A DNA stretch of 64,000 bases from a candidate division WOR-1 bacterium RIFOXYB2_FULL_46_45. GTDB lineage: Bacteria > Margulisbacteria > WOR-1 > XYC2-FULL-46-14. Below the pieces are notes generated by a model that saw nothing but the letters and a program-made list of their open reading frames with translations, was not told the origin of the DNA and ran no database searches. This document shows, piece by piece, positions 36,722-45,059 of the stretch (positions within the stretch are counted from its first letter, which is position 1; every line of letters begins with the position of its first letter). Where the stretch lies: positions 62,001-126,000 of the forward strand of contig MEUE01000001.1 of assembly GCA_001771585.1 (NCBI GenBank), read 5' to 3'. The translations under genes were made by a program, and so were the position numbers.

Positions 36722-37798
36722 ATGGAGCAAACTCCGTGGAAACCGATTCTAGTCGGCACGATCGCGTCGCTCATCCTCCTCTTTTCGGTCTACTTCTTTG
36801 CCCTGCCCAAGCAGGAACTTGGCCGCCCATCGGAGAAAATCCTCGAGTTTAGCGGCTCAACCATCGTCGGGCACGATAAAGGGAAAAAGGTTTGGGAGTT
36901 TTCATCCAAGGGTGGCTGGGTCGGGAAAGAGCAAAACATCACCAACCTGGAAGAGGTGGTGAAGGGCAGTTTCTACAAAGACAACAAACTGCAGATAAAA
37001 AATTTTACGGCGGCAAAGGTCTCCGCCTTCCGCGATTCTAAAATAATTGAAGCGAAGAGCGCCAACGCCCTGATCGCGATCGGAAAGGAGCGTAAGTTTG
37101 TAAGGATTAAGGCCGACTCTTTAAGTTACAACCCTGATCGAAGCGAATCAATTCTTTCCGGAAACGTAAAGGTGTCGGACAAAAGCGAGACCCTCTTCTG
37201 CCAAAACCTGCACATTGACCATAAAGAAGGGATTTCCACGGCGCGGGACAATCTCCGCGCGGTGATTTACGGGAAACAAATATCAACGCTTAAGGCCGAT
37301 TCGTTGGTAATGGACGCCGACGAAAAAGAGGAAGTAATCTTAAACGGTTCGGTTGAAGCGGTGCAAGGCAAAAAACAGGCCGTTGCCGATTCGGCGGTTT
37401 ACAACAAAAACGGAAAAGATATCCGGTTAAAAGGAAAAGTCAAAGCGGTTATATCAAAAGCCGGAGCACTGATCAAAGAAGAGACCGCCCAAAAACTGCG
37501 GGACAATGAAACCAAAGAAATCTTAAAGGAGAAGACCCTTCAAACCTCCGATTCACTCATCCTTTCAACCTTAAACGGGGATTATCGGGCGGAAGGGAAT
37601 GTGATAGTTGAGCAGAAAAACCGGATAGCCAAGTCCGACACGGCCGAGTATTCGGACAAAGACGAAATCATCACCTTGACCGGCAACGTTTATATCAAGC
37701 AGAAAGAGCGCTGGGTCAAATGCCGGAAGGTACTCGTTTCGGTCAAAGACCAAACCTTTGAGGCTTTTGGATCGGTCGAGGCGGAATTCAAATTATAA
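36722..37798 (+). CDS. LptC/LptA-like lipopolysaccharide transport protein
   Basis: 358 aa. One N-terminal membrane helix (PILVGTIASLILLFSVYFFAL) is followed by a long run of beta strands. The first part has the LptC pattern (ILEFSGSTIVGHDKGKKVWEFSSK). The rest repeats an OstA/LptA pattern several times (ADSLSYNPDRSESILSGNVKV, ADSLVMDADEKEEVILNGSVEA, SDTAEYSDKDEIITLTGNVYI). It therefore looks like LptC and LptA in one polypeptide, forming the periplasmic bridge for LPS-like lipids. It overlaps the convergent DUF3006 gene by 6 bases. Confidence 0.8.
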   Translation: MEQTPWKPILVGTIASLILLFSVYFFALPKQELGRPSEKILEFSGSTIVGHDKGKKVWEFSSKGGWVGKEQNITNLEEVVKGSFYKDNKLQIKNFTAAKVSAFRDSKIIEAKSANALIAIGKERKFVRIKADSLSYNPDRSESILSGNVKVSDKSETLFCQNLHIDHKEGISTARDNLRAVIYGKQISTLKADSLVMDADEKEEVILNGSVEAVQGKKQAVADSAVYNKNGKDIRLKGKVKAVISKAGALIKEETAQKLRDNETKEILKEKTLQTSDSLILSTLNGDYRAEGNVIVEQKNRIAKSDTAEYSDKDEIITLTGNVYIKQKERWVKCRKVLVSVKDQTFEAFGSVEAEFKL

Positions 37799-38014
37799 TC
37801 TTTTTATCATCGCGGCAACCTTTTCTTTCGCTTCTTTGGTCTTTCTGCTGTTTAAGGAAATTTTGAAGGTTACAAGATCGCTTTCGGCGGCGGAATCGGG
37901 AAGATAACAAGTCGGAATTTCTAAAGTCACATCCTCATCATCGCCCAAATAAACCACCGCGATGCCGTCTTCTATCCTATCAATTAAACCTTTTATCTTT
38001 GTAACTTTACTCAT
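37793..38014 (-). CDS. DUF3006-like small protein
   Basis: 73 aa. KIKGLIDRIEDGIAVVYLGDDEDVTLEIPTCYLPDSAAESDLVTFKI fits the short SH3-like DUF3006 pattern (DRIE...AVV...LP....EGD). The last ~20 residues are basic. It is one base after rodA. Function unknown. Confidence 0.7.
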   Translation of the reverse strand: MSKVTKIKGLIDRIEDGIAVVYLGDDEDVTLEIPTCYLPDSAAESDLVTFKISLNSRKTKEAKEKVAAMIKRL

Positions 38015-38015
38015 A

Positions 38016-39245
38016 TCAAAACACCAATTTTTGCCTGCGCATCGCGATACTCTGTATTATACCAATTGCCGCCAGGTTGACAACCAGAGAGGTGCCGCCA
38101 AAAGAGACAAAAGGGAGCGGGATACCCACCACCGGCAAGACCCCCAGGTTCATTCCGACCGAAACGATAAAATGAAAGAGGAACATCACTCCGATCCCGG
38201 CCGCCAGCATCGAACCCCAATAATCATAGGCGCTCTCCGCGATCTTAAAAATCCTCCATATTAGAGTGGCAAATAGAGAAACAACTAATGTCGATCCCCA
38301 AAACCCGAGCTCCTCCCCGATCGCCGAAAAGATAAAATCGGAATTCTGGATCGGGACAAATTGCAATTGGGTTTGCGTCCCGTGCATGAACCCCTTCCCA
38401 AAAAAGCCCCCCGAACCGATCGCAATTTTTGACTGCAGGGTATGATAGCCGATCCCGTGCGGATCGATCCCCGGATTTAAGAAAGACAAGACCCGCATCT
38501 GCTGGTACGGTTTAAAAAGTCCCCATAAGATCGGAAGGGCGATCCCCACCCCGATATTTATAGTCATGATCAAGAACAGATCAAATAATTTTACCCTCGA
38601 AAAATAAAGTGCCCCCCACAAAACCAGGATATAGGCGATCCACAAGTAAAGATTCTGGCGGAAATAAATTGAAGCCAGAGGGGAAAAGATCATCGTTAAA
38701 AGTACCGGAGAAGATTTTCCCCAGATCAGCATCCCGACCGCGATCGCTATCATCACCAAGCCGGTCCCCAGGTCCGGCTGTCTAAAGATCAAAAGGAACG
38801 GGATCGCGACCACCAAAAGCGTCTCCCAAATATTGGTCTTTTCTCCCCGCGAATTAAAAAACGCGGCCAAAGAGACGATTAAAAGCAATTTGGAAATCTC
38901 CGACGGCTGGAACGAAAGCGGCCCGAGCATGATCCAGCGCTGAGCCCCTGATGCGGCTCTGCCGCCAAACAGCACCAAAACTAAAATCATAAGCATAAAA
39001 AGATAAAAAAGAGGGGCGAATTTTTTTAAATTGCCGTAATCGATAAAAGCAAAAAAAGACATCAAGGCCAGTCCCAAAAAAAGCGATCCAAACTGGCGCT
39101 TGGCAAAAGAGAACGGGTCCCGTTCTGCCTTGAGTTCGGCATTGTAGGTTGTGGAGATGATCATAAAAATACCGATAAAAACCAAAAGTGCCGTAATTAT
39201 CCAGATCATCGGATCGGAGATATGGAGCATCCGGGGATTGATCAT
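38016..39245 (-). CDS. rodA: Rod-shape SEDS glycosyltransferase RodA
   Basis: 409 aa polytopic membrane protein. Family blocks are GAQRWIMLGPLSFQPSEISKLLLIVSLAAF, QPDLGTGLVMIAIAVGMLIWG, LSFLNPGIDPHGIGYHTLQSKIAIGSGGFFGKGF and GIPLPFVSFGGTSLVVNLAAIGI. FGKG with THGTQTQ-like sequence and the NPxxDPxGxGYH loop are typical of RodA rather than FtsW. No mreBCD or PBP2 gene is near. Its ATG overlaps the trpE stop. Confidence 0.92.
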   Translation of the reverse strand: MINPRMLHISDPMIWIITALLVFIGIFMIISTTYNAELKAERDPFSFAKRQFGSLFLGLALMSFFAFIDYGNLKKFAPLFYLFMLMILVLVLFGGRAASGAQRWIMLGPLSFQPSEISKLLLIVSLAAFFNSRGEKTNIWETLLVVAIPFLLIFRQPDLGTGLVMIAIAVGMLIWGKSSPVLLTMIFSPLASIYFRQNLYLWIAYILVLWGALYFSRVKLFDLFLIMTINIGVGIALPILWGLFKPYQQMRVLSFLNPGIDPHGIGYHTLQSKIAIGSGGFFGKGFMHGTQTQLQFVPIQNSDFIFSAIGEELGFWGSTLVVSLFATLIWRIFKIAESAYDYWGSMLAAGIGVMFLFHFIVSVGMNLGVLPVVGIPLPFVSFGGTSLVVNLAAIGIIQSIAMRRQKLVF

Positions 39246-40657
39246 TTTAGCTTCTCAAGAGCGGAAAGGAGCGCTTTGGCTTTATTGCAGGTCTCTTCGT
39301 ACTCCGCTTCGGGATTAGAATCGGCGACAATCCCGCCTCCCGCCTGCACATAGGCCTTTTTATCCTTTAATAATATGGTACGGATGGTTATGGCGGAATC
39401 AAGTTCCCCATTAAAGCCGAAATAGCAGACCGAACCGGCATAAGGGCCGCGGCGGGTATTTTCCAGTTCATCGATGATCTCCATGGCGCGGACTTTGGGG
39501 GCGCCGGAGACGGTCCCGGCCGGAAAGGCCGCCTTGATCAAATCAAAGCAATCCCGGTCTTTTCTGATCTTCCCTCTCACATTTGAAACAATGTGCATGA
39601 CATGGGAATATTTTTCAACCGTCATCTTCTCGTTCACTTCAACCGATCCGAATTCGCAAACGCGGCCCAGGTCGTTGCGGGCCAGGTCAACCAGCATCAC
39701 ATGCTCGGCTATTTCTTTCTCGGAGGCCAGAAGCTCCTTCTCCAGCTCCTGATCTTCCGATTTACTGATCCCCCTTTTCCGGGTCCCGGCAATCGGGCGG
39801 ATGGTGCATTCCCCCTCTTCCAGCCGAACCATCACCTCCGGTGAAGAGCCGACCAGTTCCAGATCATCCATTTTTAAATAATACATGTATGGAGAAGGAT
39901 TAATGCCGCGCAGAACCGAATAGGCCTCCAAACCGCTCTTTGAAAAAGGGGCGGAAAAGCGCTGGGATGGAACCACCTGGATAATGTCCCCCGCAAGGAT
40001 ATATTCTTTGGCTTTTTCGACCAATGCGGAATAGGTCTCTTTCGAAAAATTGGATTGATACGCAAAGCTCCCTTCTTTTTCTTTTAATACCGGGAGCTTG
40101 GCTTTCTTTTTTAGTTTTTTCTCGATTTCCAAAATTTGCCGGACCGCCCAGTCGTATGCCTCTTCCGGATCATCTTCGATATAGGCGTTAGAAATTATGA
40201 TAATCTTTTTTTCCAGATGATCAAAGGCCAAAAGCGACTCGGCCAGCATAAAAACCATATCCGGAACATTCAGTTCGTCCGGGTTTTTACATGGAACGCG
40301 AGGCTCGATAAAACGGATTGAATCATAGCCGATATAGCCGACCATCCCGCCGTGGAAACGGGGAAGTCCCGGAATTTTTACCGCCTTATACTGCCGTAAG
40401 AATCTTTTTAGTTCGTCAAACGGGTTTTCGGAATCTGCACCAGACTTGAAGACAAACTTCGGATCGGAGCCGACAAAAGAATAGCGGGCGATTTTTTCGC
40501 CCCCCTCGATTGATTCCAAAAGAAACGAATAATCGCTTTCGATTTTTTTGAAGGCGGAAAGCGGGCTCTCGGCTCCGCGGTCTATTTTTTTATGGACCGG
40601 AACCAGGTTCCCTTTTTTCGATAACGCTACAAATTCTTCTTTGGTTGGCGTGAACAC
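39242..40657 (-). CDS. trpE: Anthranilate synthase component I
   Basis: 471 aa chorismate-using enzyme, first step of tryptophan synthesis. It opens with PTKEEFVALSKKGNLVPVHKKI. The chorismate-binding core is complete: IIQVVPSQRFSAPF, NPSPYMYYLKMDDLELVGSSPEVMVRLE, TIRPIAGTRKRG, EHVMLVDLARNDLGRV and FPAGTVSGAPKVRAMEIIDELE. The glutaminase partner TrpG is not in the window. It overlaps the ispD end by 31 bases. Confidence 0.94.
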   Translation of the reverse strand: MFTPTKEEFVALSKKGNLVPVHKKIDRGAESPLSAFKKIESDYSFLLESIEGGEKIARYSFVGSDPKFVFKSGADSENPFDELKRFLRQYKAVKIPGLPRFHGGMVGYIGYDSIRFIEPRVPCKNPDELNVPDMVFMLAESLLAFDHLEKKIIIISNAYIEDDPEEAYDWAVRQILEIEKKLKKKAKLPVLKEKEGSFAYQSNFSKETYSALVEKAKEYILAGDIIQVVPSQRFSAPFSKSGLEAYSVLRGINPSPYMYYLKMDDLELVGSSPEVMVRLEEGECTIRPIAGTRKRGISKSEDQELEKELLASEKEIAEHVMLVDLARNDLGRVCEFGSVEVNEKMTVEKYSHVMHIVSNVRGKIRKDRDCFDLIKAAFPAGTVSGAPKVRAMEIIDELENTRRGPYAGSVCYFGFNGELDSAITIRTILLKDKKAYVQAGGGIVADSNPEAEYEETCNKAKALLSALEKLK

Positions 40658-41289
40658 AAAATCGCCTCCGCAATTAAAATATCTTCCGGTGTCGTGACCT
40701 TAATATTTTCGTATGATCCCATTATCATTCTAACAGGTATTCCCAAATCCTCAACCAGTTTCGAATCGTCGGTGGCGGCCGAAACGGCATTTCTATAGGC
40801 ATCAACCAGGATTGAATATTTAAACGCCTGCGGTGTCTGCGCGGACCATAATTCACTCCTATCAAGCGTCTTCTTTATCTTGTTGGGACAGCACAGTGTG
40901 CTGTCATTACCAATTTGCTTTATAGTATCTTTCACCGGCACGCCAACAACAACGGCATCATGCTTTCTGCATTCCTCAATCGCGTTTTTGATGATCTCCG
41001 GTGTAATAAGCGGCCTTGCTCCGTCGTGGACCAAAACGATATCGCAATCTTTGGGAACCAAAGCCAATCCGTTCCGGATCGAATCGGTCCGCTCCGGTCC
41101 CGGATCACTTACCAGCGGCGACAATCCCGCTCCCGGACCGACAATCACAATTCCATTAATTTCCGGAACCTGCTTGAACGCTTCAACTGTCCATTGCAGC
41201 ATCGGCTTCCCCAGCAAGGGCAACAGCTGTTTCGGCTGTCCCATCCGTTTTCCCGATCCGCCCGCGGCTATAATTACGTAAACCTTCAT
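40627..41289 (-). CDS. ispD: 2-C-methyl-D-erythritol 4-phosphate cytidylyltransferase
   Basis: 220 aa MEP-pathway enzyme that makes CDP-methylerythritol. The nucleotide loop IIAAGGSGKRMGQPKQLLPLLGKPML is at the N-terminus, the VLVHDGARPLITPEII motif near residue 93, and TDDSKLVEDLG near residue 180. Together with ispG it supports the non-mevalonate route. The M24 peptidase stop overlaps its start. Confidence 0.95.
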   Translation of the reverse strand: MKVYVIIAAGGSGKRMGQPKQLLPLLGKPMLQWTVEAFKQVPEINGIVIVGPGAGLSPLVSDPGPERTDSIRNGLALVPKDCDIVLVHDGARPLITPEIIKNAIEECRKHDAVVVGVPVKDTIKQIGNDSTLCCPNKIKKTLDRSELWSAQTPQAFKYSILVDAYRNAVSAATDDSKLVEDLGIPVRMIMGSYENIKVTTPEDILIAEAILCSRQPKKNL

Positions 41290-41945
41290 AACGACAAAGT
41301 CCTTTTCACCTGCGTTAAAATTTTTGGTCCAATATGGGTAACGAGCACCATATCTTCAATTCTCATCCCGCCCCAATTTTTTATATAAATCCCCGGCTCG
41401 ATCGTCACCACATCCCCGTCTTTCAAAACATGGCCGCTCTTTTTTGATATTCTCGGCGCCTCATGGGTCTTTGAACCGACTCCGTGGCCGCTCCCGTGTT
41501 TTAATTCATACCCCGCCCTCTTTATGACCCCCCTCACCGCTTTGTCGACTTCCGAACATTTCACACCATGCTTGGCTTTCTTTAATCCGGCCGCCTGCGC
41601 CCTTTTTAATATCTCATAAATCTTTTTCTGGCGCGCGGTCGGTTTCCCGACCACGTAAGTCCGGGTGATATCGGAGCGCCAGTTGCGGTAGAGCGCCCCA
41701 AAATCGAACATAATAATATCGCCGCATTTTATTTTCTTGTTGGTGGCAAAACCATGAATCAGCGCCGATCTTTTGCCGGAGGCGACAATAATGCGGAAGG
41801 ATTCTTTGTGCGCCCCGTAACTTTTGAGCCGCCAGCGGATTTCATCCGCTACTCTTTTTTCGGTTACCCCCGGCCGGACAAAAAACGGTAATTCCTCAAA
41901 GACCTTTTCAGCGATCAGGATGGCACGCAGAAAATTTTTGTTCAT
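41286..41945 (-). CDS. M24 family metallopeptidase, catalytic domain only (Xaa-Pro type)
   Basis: 219 aa with only the pita-bread fold. All five metal ligands are seen: Asp in IMFDFGA, Asp in SDITRTY, His in HGSGHGVGS, Glu in TIEPGIY and Glu in RIEDMV. The GHGVGSKTHEAPRI block fits Xaa-Pro aminopeptidases better than methionine aminopeptidases. The ~120-residue N-terminal domain of PepP is missing, so the specificity is uncertain. It follows the RelE toxin gene after 5 bases and has no clear ribosome-binding site of its own. Confidence 0.85.
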   Translation of the reverse strand: MNKNFLRAILIAEKVFEELPFFVRPGVTEKRVADEIRWRLKSYGAHKESFRIIVASGKRSALIHGFATNKKIKCGDIIMFDFGALYRNWRSDITRTYVVGKPTARQKKIYEILKRAQAAGLKKAKHGVKCSEVDKAVRGVIKRAGYELKHGSGHGVGSKTHEAPRISKKSGHVLKDGDVVTIEPGIYIKNWGGMRIEDMVLVTHIGPKILTQVKRTLSL

Positions 41946-41950
41946 TGGCG

Positions 41951-42205
41951 CTAGCGATAAATATCCTTGCGATGGCCAATATCCAATATTTTAACCTGTT
42001 TATCATTATCCCTAATAGAATAAACGACTCGATAATCGCCTATTCTAATGCGATAATATTCAGAACCATGAAGTTTTTTACAGCCGAACGGCCTAGGCTG
42101 ATTTCCCAATCCCAAAATTCTGGCAACCAGACGATCTTGAAACTTTGAGGGGTATTTTTTTAATTCTTTCTCTGCGGGACCAGTAATTTCAATCTGGTAT
42201 TTCAT
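41951..42205 (-). CDS. RelE/ParE-family toxin
   Basis: 84 aa. The fold pattern is typical: YQIEITGPAEKELKKYP, LVARILGLGNQPRPFGCKKLHGSEYYRIRIGDYRVVYSIRD and VKILDIGHRKDIYR. The basic residues of RIRIGDYRVVY and the C-terminal GHRKDIY are what RelE toxins use to cut ribosome-bound mRNA. It overlaps the antitoxin gene upstream by 4 bases. Confidence 0.92.
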   Translation of the reverse strand: MKYQIEITGPAEKELKKYPSKFQDRLVARILGLGNQPRPFGCKKLHGSEYYRIRIGDYRVVYSIRDNDKQVKILDIGHRKDIYR

Positions 42206-42408
42206 CGGCTTTTTCTTAATTCTGAAACCACTGCTTCAAATGGCCTAGTTTTTTCACTGTTGCGTTCTTCTGCAATGGCAAGATCGATAACATCTTCACG
42301 CAAACGTTTATTTTTTAATAATTTTGCCAAAAAGGTGTCTTGTTCCCGATTCCGCAAGTTCAAGAAAGCAGTCAAAAATACTTCGGCAGTTGCTTCAGCT
42401 GGCGTCAT
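42202..42408 (-). CDS. Antitoxin partner of the RelE-type toxin
   Basis: 68 aa, acidic and helical (TPAEATAEVFLTAFLNLRNREQDTFLAKLL, then DVIDLAIAEERNSEKTRPFEAVVSELRK). I do not recognise a named DNA-binding fold. The pairing is inferred from gene order (antitoxin first), size and the 4-base overlap. A strong AAGGAGGG site precedes the ATG. Confidence 0.8.
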   Translation of the reverse strand: MTPAEATAEVFLTAFLNLRNREQDTFLAKLLKNKRLREDVIDLAIAEERNSEKTRPFEAVVSELRKSR

Positions 42409-42438
42409 GTCTTATCCCTCCTTGTTAAATTATTATTG

Positions 42439-42444
42439 ATTATA
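42439..42444 (-). promoter_or_regulatory. Possible -10 box of the toxin-antitoxin promoter
   Basis: TATAAT on the minus strand, preceded directly by TG, about 15 bases upstream of the AAGGAGGG site. No clear -35. Confidence 0.45.
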
Positions 42445-42497
42445 CAGGTAAATAAAAGGAAGTGCAACTTTTACGATCAGAGCTTGCAAATAAACCT

Positions 42498-42530
42498 AAA
42501 AAAACAGGGTGCGAAAATTTATTTTCGCGG
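42498..42530 (-). terminator. Hairpin with T-run downstream of aroQ
   Basis: On the minus strand CGCGAAAATAAATTTTCGC forms a perfect hairpin, followed after a few bases by seven T. It would end the aroQ transcript before the toxin-antitoxin promoter. Confidence 0.5.
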
Positions 42531-42547
42531 GATCCTACATTGGAACC

Positions 42548-42582
42548 GCGAATTTACCTGCCTTGCCGGTAGGCAGGTTCGC
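42548..42582. repeat. Nested inverted repeat (CCTGCC...GGCAGG within GCGAA...TTCGC)
   Basis: CCTGCC at 42557-42562 pairs with GGCAGG at 42572-42577, and GCGAA at 42548-42552 pairs with TTCGC at 42578-42582. GC-rich hairpins of this kind are often dispersed in genomes of uncultured lineages. No gene is seen in 42409-42589. Confidence 0.55.
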
Positions 42583-42589
42583 AGGTTCA

Positions 42590-43024
42590 CTAAACAAGCT
42601 TTGCGGCAGCAGCTAACCCCAGCAGGTAACTGTCAAGACCAAACCCTGAAATCTGGCCGGTAGCAACCGGGGCAATCACCGATTTGTGGCGGAACTCTTC
42701 GCGGGCGTAGATATTTGAAAGATGAATTTCAAGAGTCGGCAGGCTGGTCCCCGCGACGGCATCACGGACGGCGATTGAATAATGAGTATAAGCTCCGGGA
42801 TTGATCATGATCGCCGAAAATCCGTTCTCTTTCGCGGCGCCGATTTCTTTGCAGATTTCGCCTTCTCCGGAAAGCTGGACCGTTTTAACCTCTACCCCCA
42901 GTTCTTTGGCCTTCTTTTCCAACGCCCTATTAATATCATCAAGGGTCGTCTTCCCATAAACATCAATTTCTCTTTTCCCAAGCTGATCCAAATTCGGACC
43001 GTGAATTACAAGTATTTTCTTCAT
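42590..43024 (-). CDS. aroQ: 3-dehydroquinate dehydratase, type II
   Basis: 144 aa from the ATG with CGGAGG ahead. An in-frame start 51 bases upstream would add residues with no family match. Shikimate-pathway enzyme that forms a dodecamer. It has the N-terminal [14 protein letters not shown] with the active Tyr in EIDVYG, the GEGEI segment, [17 protein letters not shown], and [31 protein letters not shown]. The usual QSNHEG motif reads QLSGEGE here, a small departure. Confidence 0.95.
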   Translation of the reverse strand: MKKILVIHGPNLDQLGKREIDVYGKTTLDDINRALEKKAKELGVEVKTVQLSGEGEICKEIGAAKENGFSAIMINPGAYTHYSIAVRDAVAGTSLPTLEIHLSNIYAREEFRHKSVIAPVATGQISGFGLDSYLLGLAAAAKLV

Positions 43025-43042
43025 GTTTTGCCTCCGTTGATG

Positions 43043-43048
43043 TATAAT
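43043..43048 (+). promoter_or_regulatory. -10 box close to the glycosyltransferase start
   Basis: TATAAT preceded by TG, 8 bases before the ATG at 43057. Transcription would begin at or next to the start codon, and no Shine-Dalgarno is present, so a leaderless mRNA is likely. Confidence 0.5.
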
Positions 43049-43056
43049 TCTAACAA

Positions 43057-43914
43057 ATGGTGCCCGATTTATCAATTATAATCGTAAATACGAACAACAA
43101 AAAAATCCTCGGTGAATGCCTGGCCTCAATTTACCAAAACACCCTCAAAGTATCTTTTGAAATAATCGTAACCGATAACGGTTCGATCGACGGCTCGCAG
43201 GAGATGATTAAAAGCGATTACCCCCAAGTCCGCCTGATCGAGAATAAGGAAAACGCCGGTTTCATCAGGGCCTCAAACCAGGGACTACGGACCGCCAAGG
43301 GGCGCTACCGGATGCTTTTAAACGACGATACTATCACCAAAGATTCCGCTTTTGACAAGATGATTGATTTTATGGATCAAAATCCATCAATCGGCGCTTT
43401 AGGTCCAAAGCTCTTGAATGTCGACGGGACGATTCAGCGACAGGGAGGATTGTTCGGCAAAAAATTCTATTTGTCCCAAAGGCCGGTCCCGGTCGATTTT
43501 GTGATCGGCGCCTGCTTGATGGTTAGAAAAGAGGTAATCGACAAAGTCGGATTGATGGATGAAAAACTGTTTTTTTACAATGACGATCTCGACTGGTGCA
43601 TGAGCATCAGGAAAGCCGGATGGAAGGTTTATTTTTATCCGGATGCCGAAATCGTCCACTACGGCGGCTTGAGCAGCAAGCGGGTTTTTAACCGGCGGTT
43701 GTTCGTGGAGGGGTTCCGGGGGGGGATTTATTTTTGCAAGAAACATTACGGCAGGGCTGCCTGGATAATTTATCGTTTTTTACTGGCGATTGGCATCATG
43801 ACCGCTATTCCTCTTTTAATCCTCTCCTTCCCGTTTAAAAGAGAAAAAATTCTTGACCGGCTGTTGGCATACTTTGATGTTTTAAGTATCGCGGTTTTCT
43901 GCTATAATATGTAA
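43057..43914 (+). CDS. Glycosyltransferase family 2
   Basis: 285 aa GT-A enzyme. [21 protein letters not shown] at the N-terminus, [14 protein letters not shown], the DxD-like MLLNDDT and [29 protein letters not shown] match rhamnosyltransferase-like GT2 proteins (WcaE/RfbN type). The C-terminus has a hydrophobic helix ([21 protein letters not shown]), so it is probably membrane-bound. The sugar and acceptor are unknown. It is transcribed divergently from aroQ. Confidence 0.88.
   Translation: MVPDLSIIIVNTNNKKILGECLASIYQNTLKVSFEIIVTDNGSIDGSQEMIKSDYPQVRLIENKENAGFIRASNQGLRTAKGRYRMLLNDDTITKDSAFDKMIDFMDQNPSIGALGPKLLNVDGTIQRQGGLFGKKFYLSQRPVPVDFVIGACLMVRKEVIDKVGLMDEKLFFYNDDLDWCMSIRKAGWKVYFYPDAEIVHYGGLSSKRVFNRRLFVEGFRGGIYFCKKHYGRAAWIIYRFLLAIGIMTAIPLLILSFPFKREKILDRLLAYFDVLSIAVFCYNM
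43900..43908 (+). promoter_or_regulatory. Extended -10 promoter of htrA
   Basis: TGCTATAAT, identical to the elements at 9081-9089 and 36707-36715. It lies within the last codons of the glycosyltransferase gene and is followed by GAAAGGAG and the htrA ATG. Confidence 0.6.
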
Positions 43915-43946
43915 CCAAAGAAAAAAGAAAGGAGTGGTCTTTTTCT

Positions 43947-45050
43947 ATGTTACAAAAAAAACGGATCGGTATTTTTATTTCTTTATTTCTTTTTGCCGCT
44001 TCGGTGATGTTTTTCCTTCAAGGATTTGGGAGCAAAGGTATTTCTGAGACCCCTCCCCCATCCAAAGTCATTCCCCTAAACGGCAGCTACAATTTGATCG
44101 CGGATATCGTTGAGCAGGTCGGCGACGCGGTTGTAAACATTGAAGTTGAAAAAATGGAAAAAGTGCGGGGCTTCAACCCCTTCTCCGAATTTAATATCGA
44201 CCCCGAGTTAAAGAACTTTTTTGAAGACCGCGTCATCCCCCGCAAAGGGGCCGGCTCCGGTTTTATTGTCGATACCCGCGGTGATATTTTAACCAATGAC
44301 CATGTCGTTAAAGATGTCGATAAGATAAAAGTCACTTTAAAAGACGGCCGGAAATTTGACGGCAAAGTGATCGGAAGGGACGCGACACTTGACCTGGCCA
44401 TCATAAAAATTAACGCCGATAATCTGCCCGCCATTCCGCTGGGCGACTCTTCAAAACTTAGACCGGGAGAATGGGTAATTGCCATCGGCAATCCCTACGG
44501 TTTTTCTAATACCGTAACAGCCGGCATTGTGAGCGCAACCGGCAGGGAATTAAATGACCTGGGTAAAAAAGACCTGGTCCAGACCGACGCCGCGATCAAT
44601 CCCGGAAATTCGGGAGGACCGCTTATTAATTTGAAAGGCGAAGTAGTCGGCATCAATACCGCGATTGTGGCGCAGGCGCAGAGTATCGGTTTCGCAATTC
44701 CGATCAACTCCGCCAAAGAAGTCATGAACGATTTGATCGTGAAAGGAAAAGTTGACCGCCCTTGGCTCGGCGTTTATTTAAAAGACATGGATCAAAAGAT
44801 CGCCGACTACCTTGATCTTCCGATGAAAGAAGGGGTGGTTGTGCTTCAGGTGGTGGAAAAAGGTCCGGCCGACAAACTTGGCCTCAAACAGTATGACATT
44901 ATCAAAAACGTGAACGGACAGGAGATCAAAAAAAGTTCCGAAGTAGTCGACCTGGTGGCAAAGATGAAACCAGGACAAAATATCTCTTTGAAAATTTATC
45001 GCAAAGATAAAAATATCGACTTAAACGGAAAGATTGGCAATAAACCGTAG
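43947..45050 (+). CDS. HtrA/DegP-family serine protease with one PDZ domain
   Basis: 367 aa. An N-terminal membrane anchor (IGIFISLFLFAASVMFFLQGF) places it in the periplasm. The triad is H119 (LTNDHV), D149 (LDLAII) and S222 (NPGNSGGP). One PDZ domain follows (~residues 260-360: PWLGVYLKDMDQ to LKIYRKD). This layout is that of DegS or HtrA rather than DegP, which has two PDZ domains. It probably handles damaged or misfolded envelope proteins. guaB3 follows after 9 bases. Confidence 0.93.
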   Translation: MLQKKRIGIFISLFLFAASVMFFLQGFGSKGISETPPPSKVIPLNGSYNLIADIVEQVGDAVVNIEVEKMEKVRGFNPFSEFNIDPELKNFFEDRVIPRKGAGSGFIVDTRGDILTNDHVVKDVDKIKVTLKDGRKFDGKVIGRDATLDLAIIKINADNLPAIPLGDSSKLRPGEWVIAIGNPYGFSNTVTAGIVSATGRELNDLGKKDLVQTDAAINPGNSGGPLINLKGEVVGINTAIVAQAQSIGFAIPINSAKEVMNDLIVKGKVDRPWLGVYLKDMDQKIADYLDLPMKEGVVVLQVVEKGPADKLGLKQYDIIKNVNGQEIKKSSEVVDLVAKMKPGQNISLKIYRKDKNIDLNGKIGNKP

Positions 45051-45059
45051 GAGGTAAAA

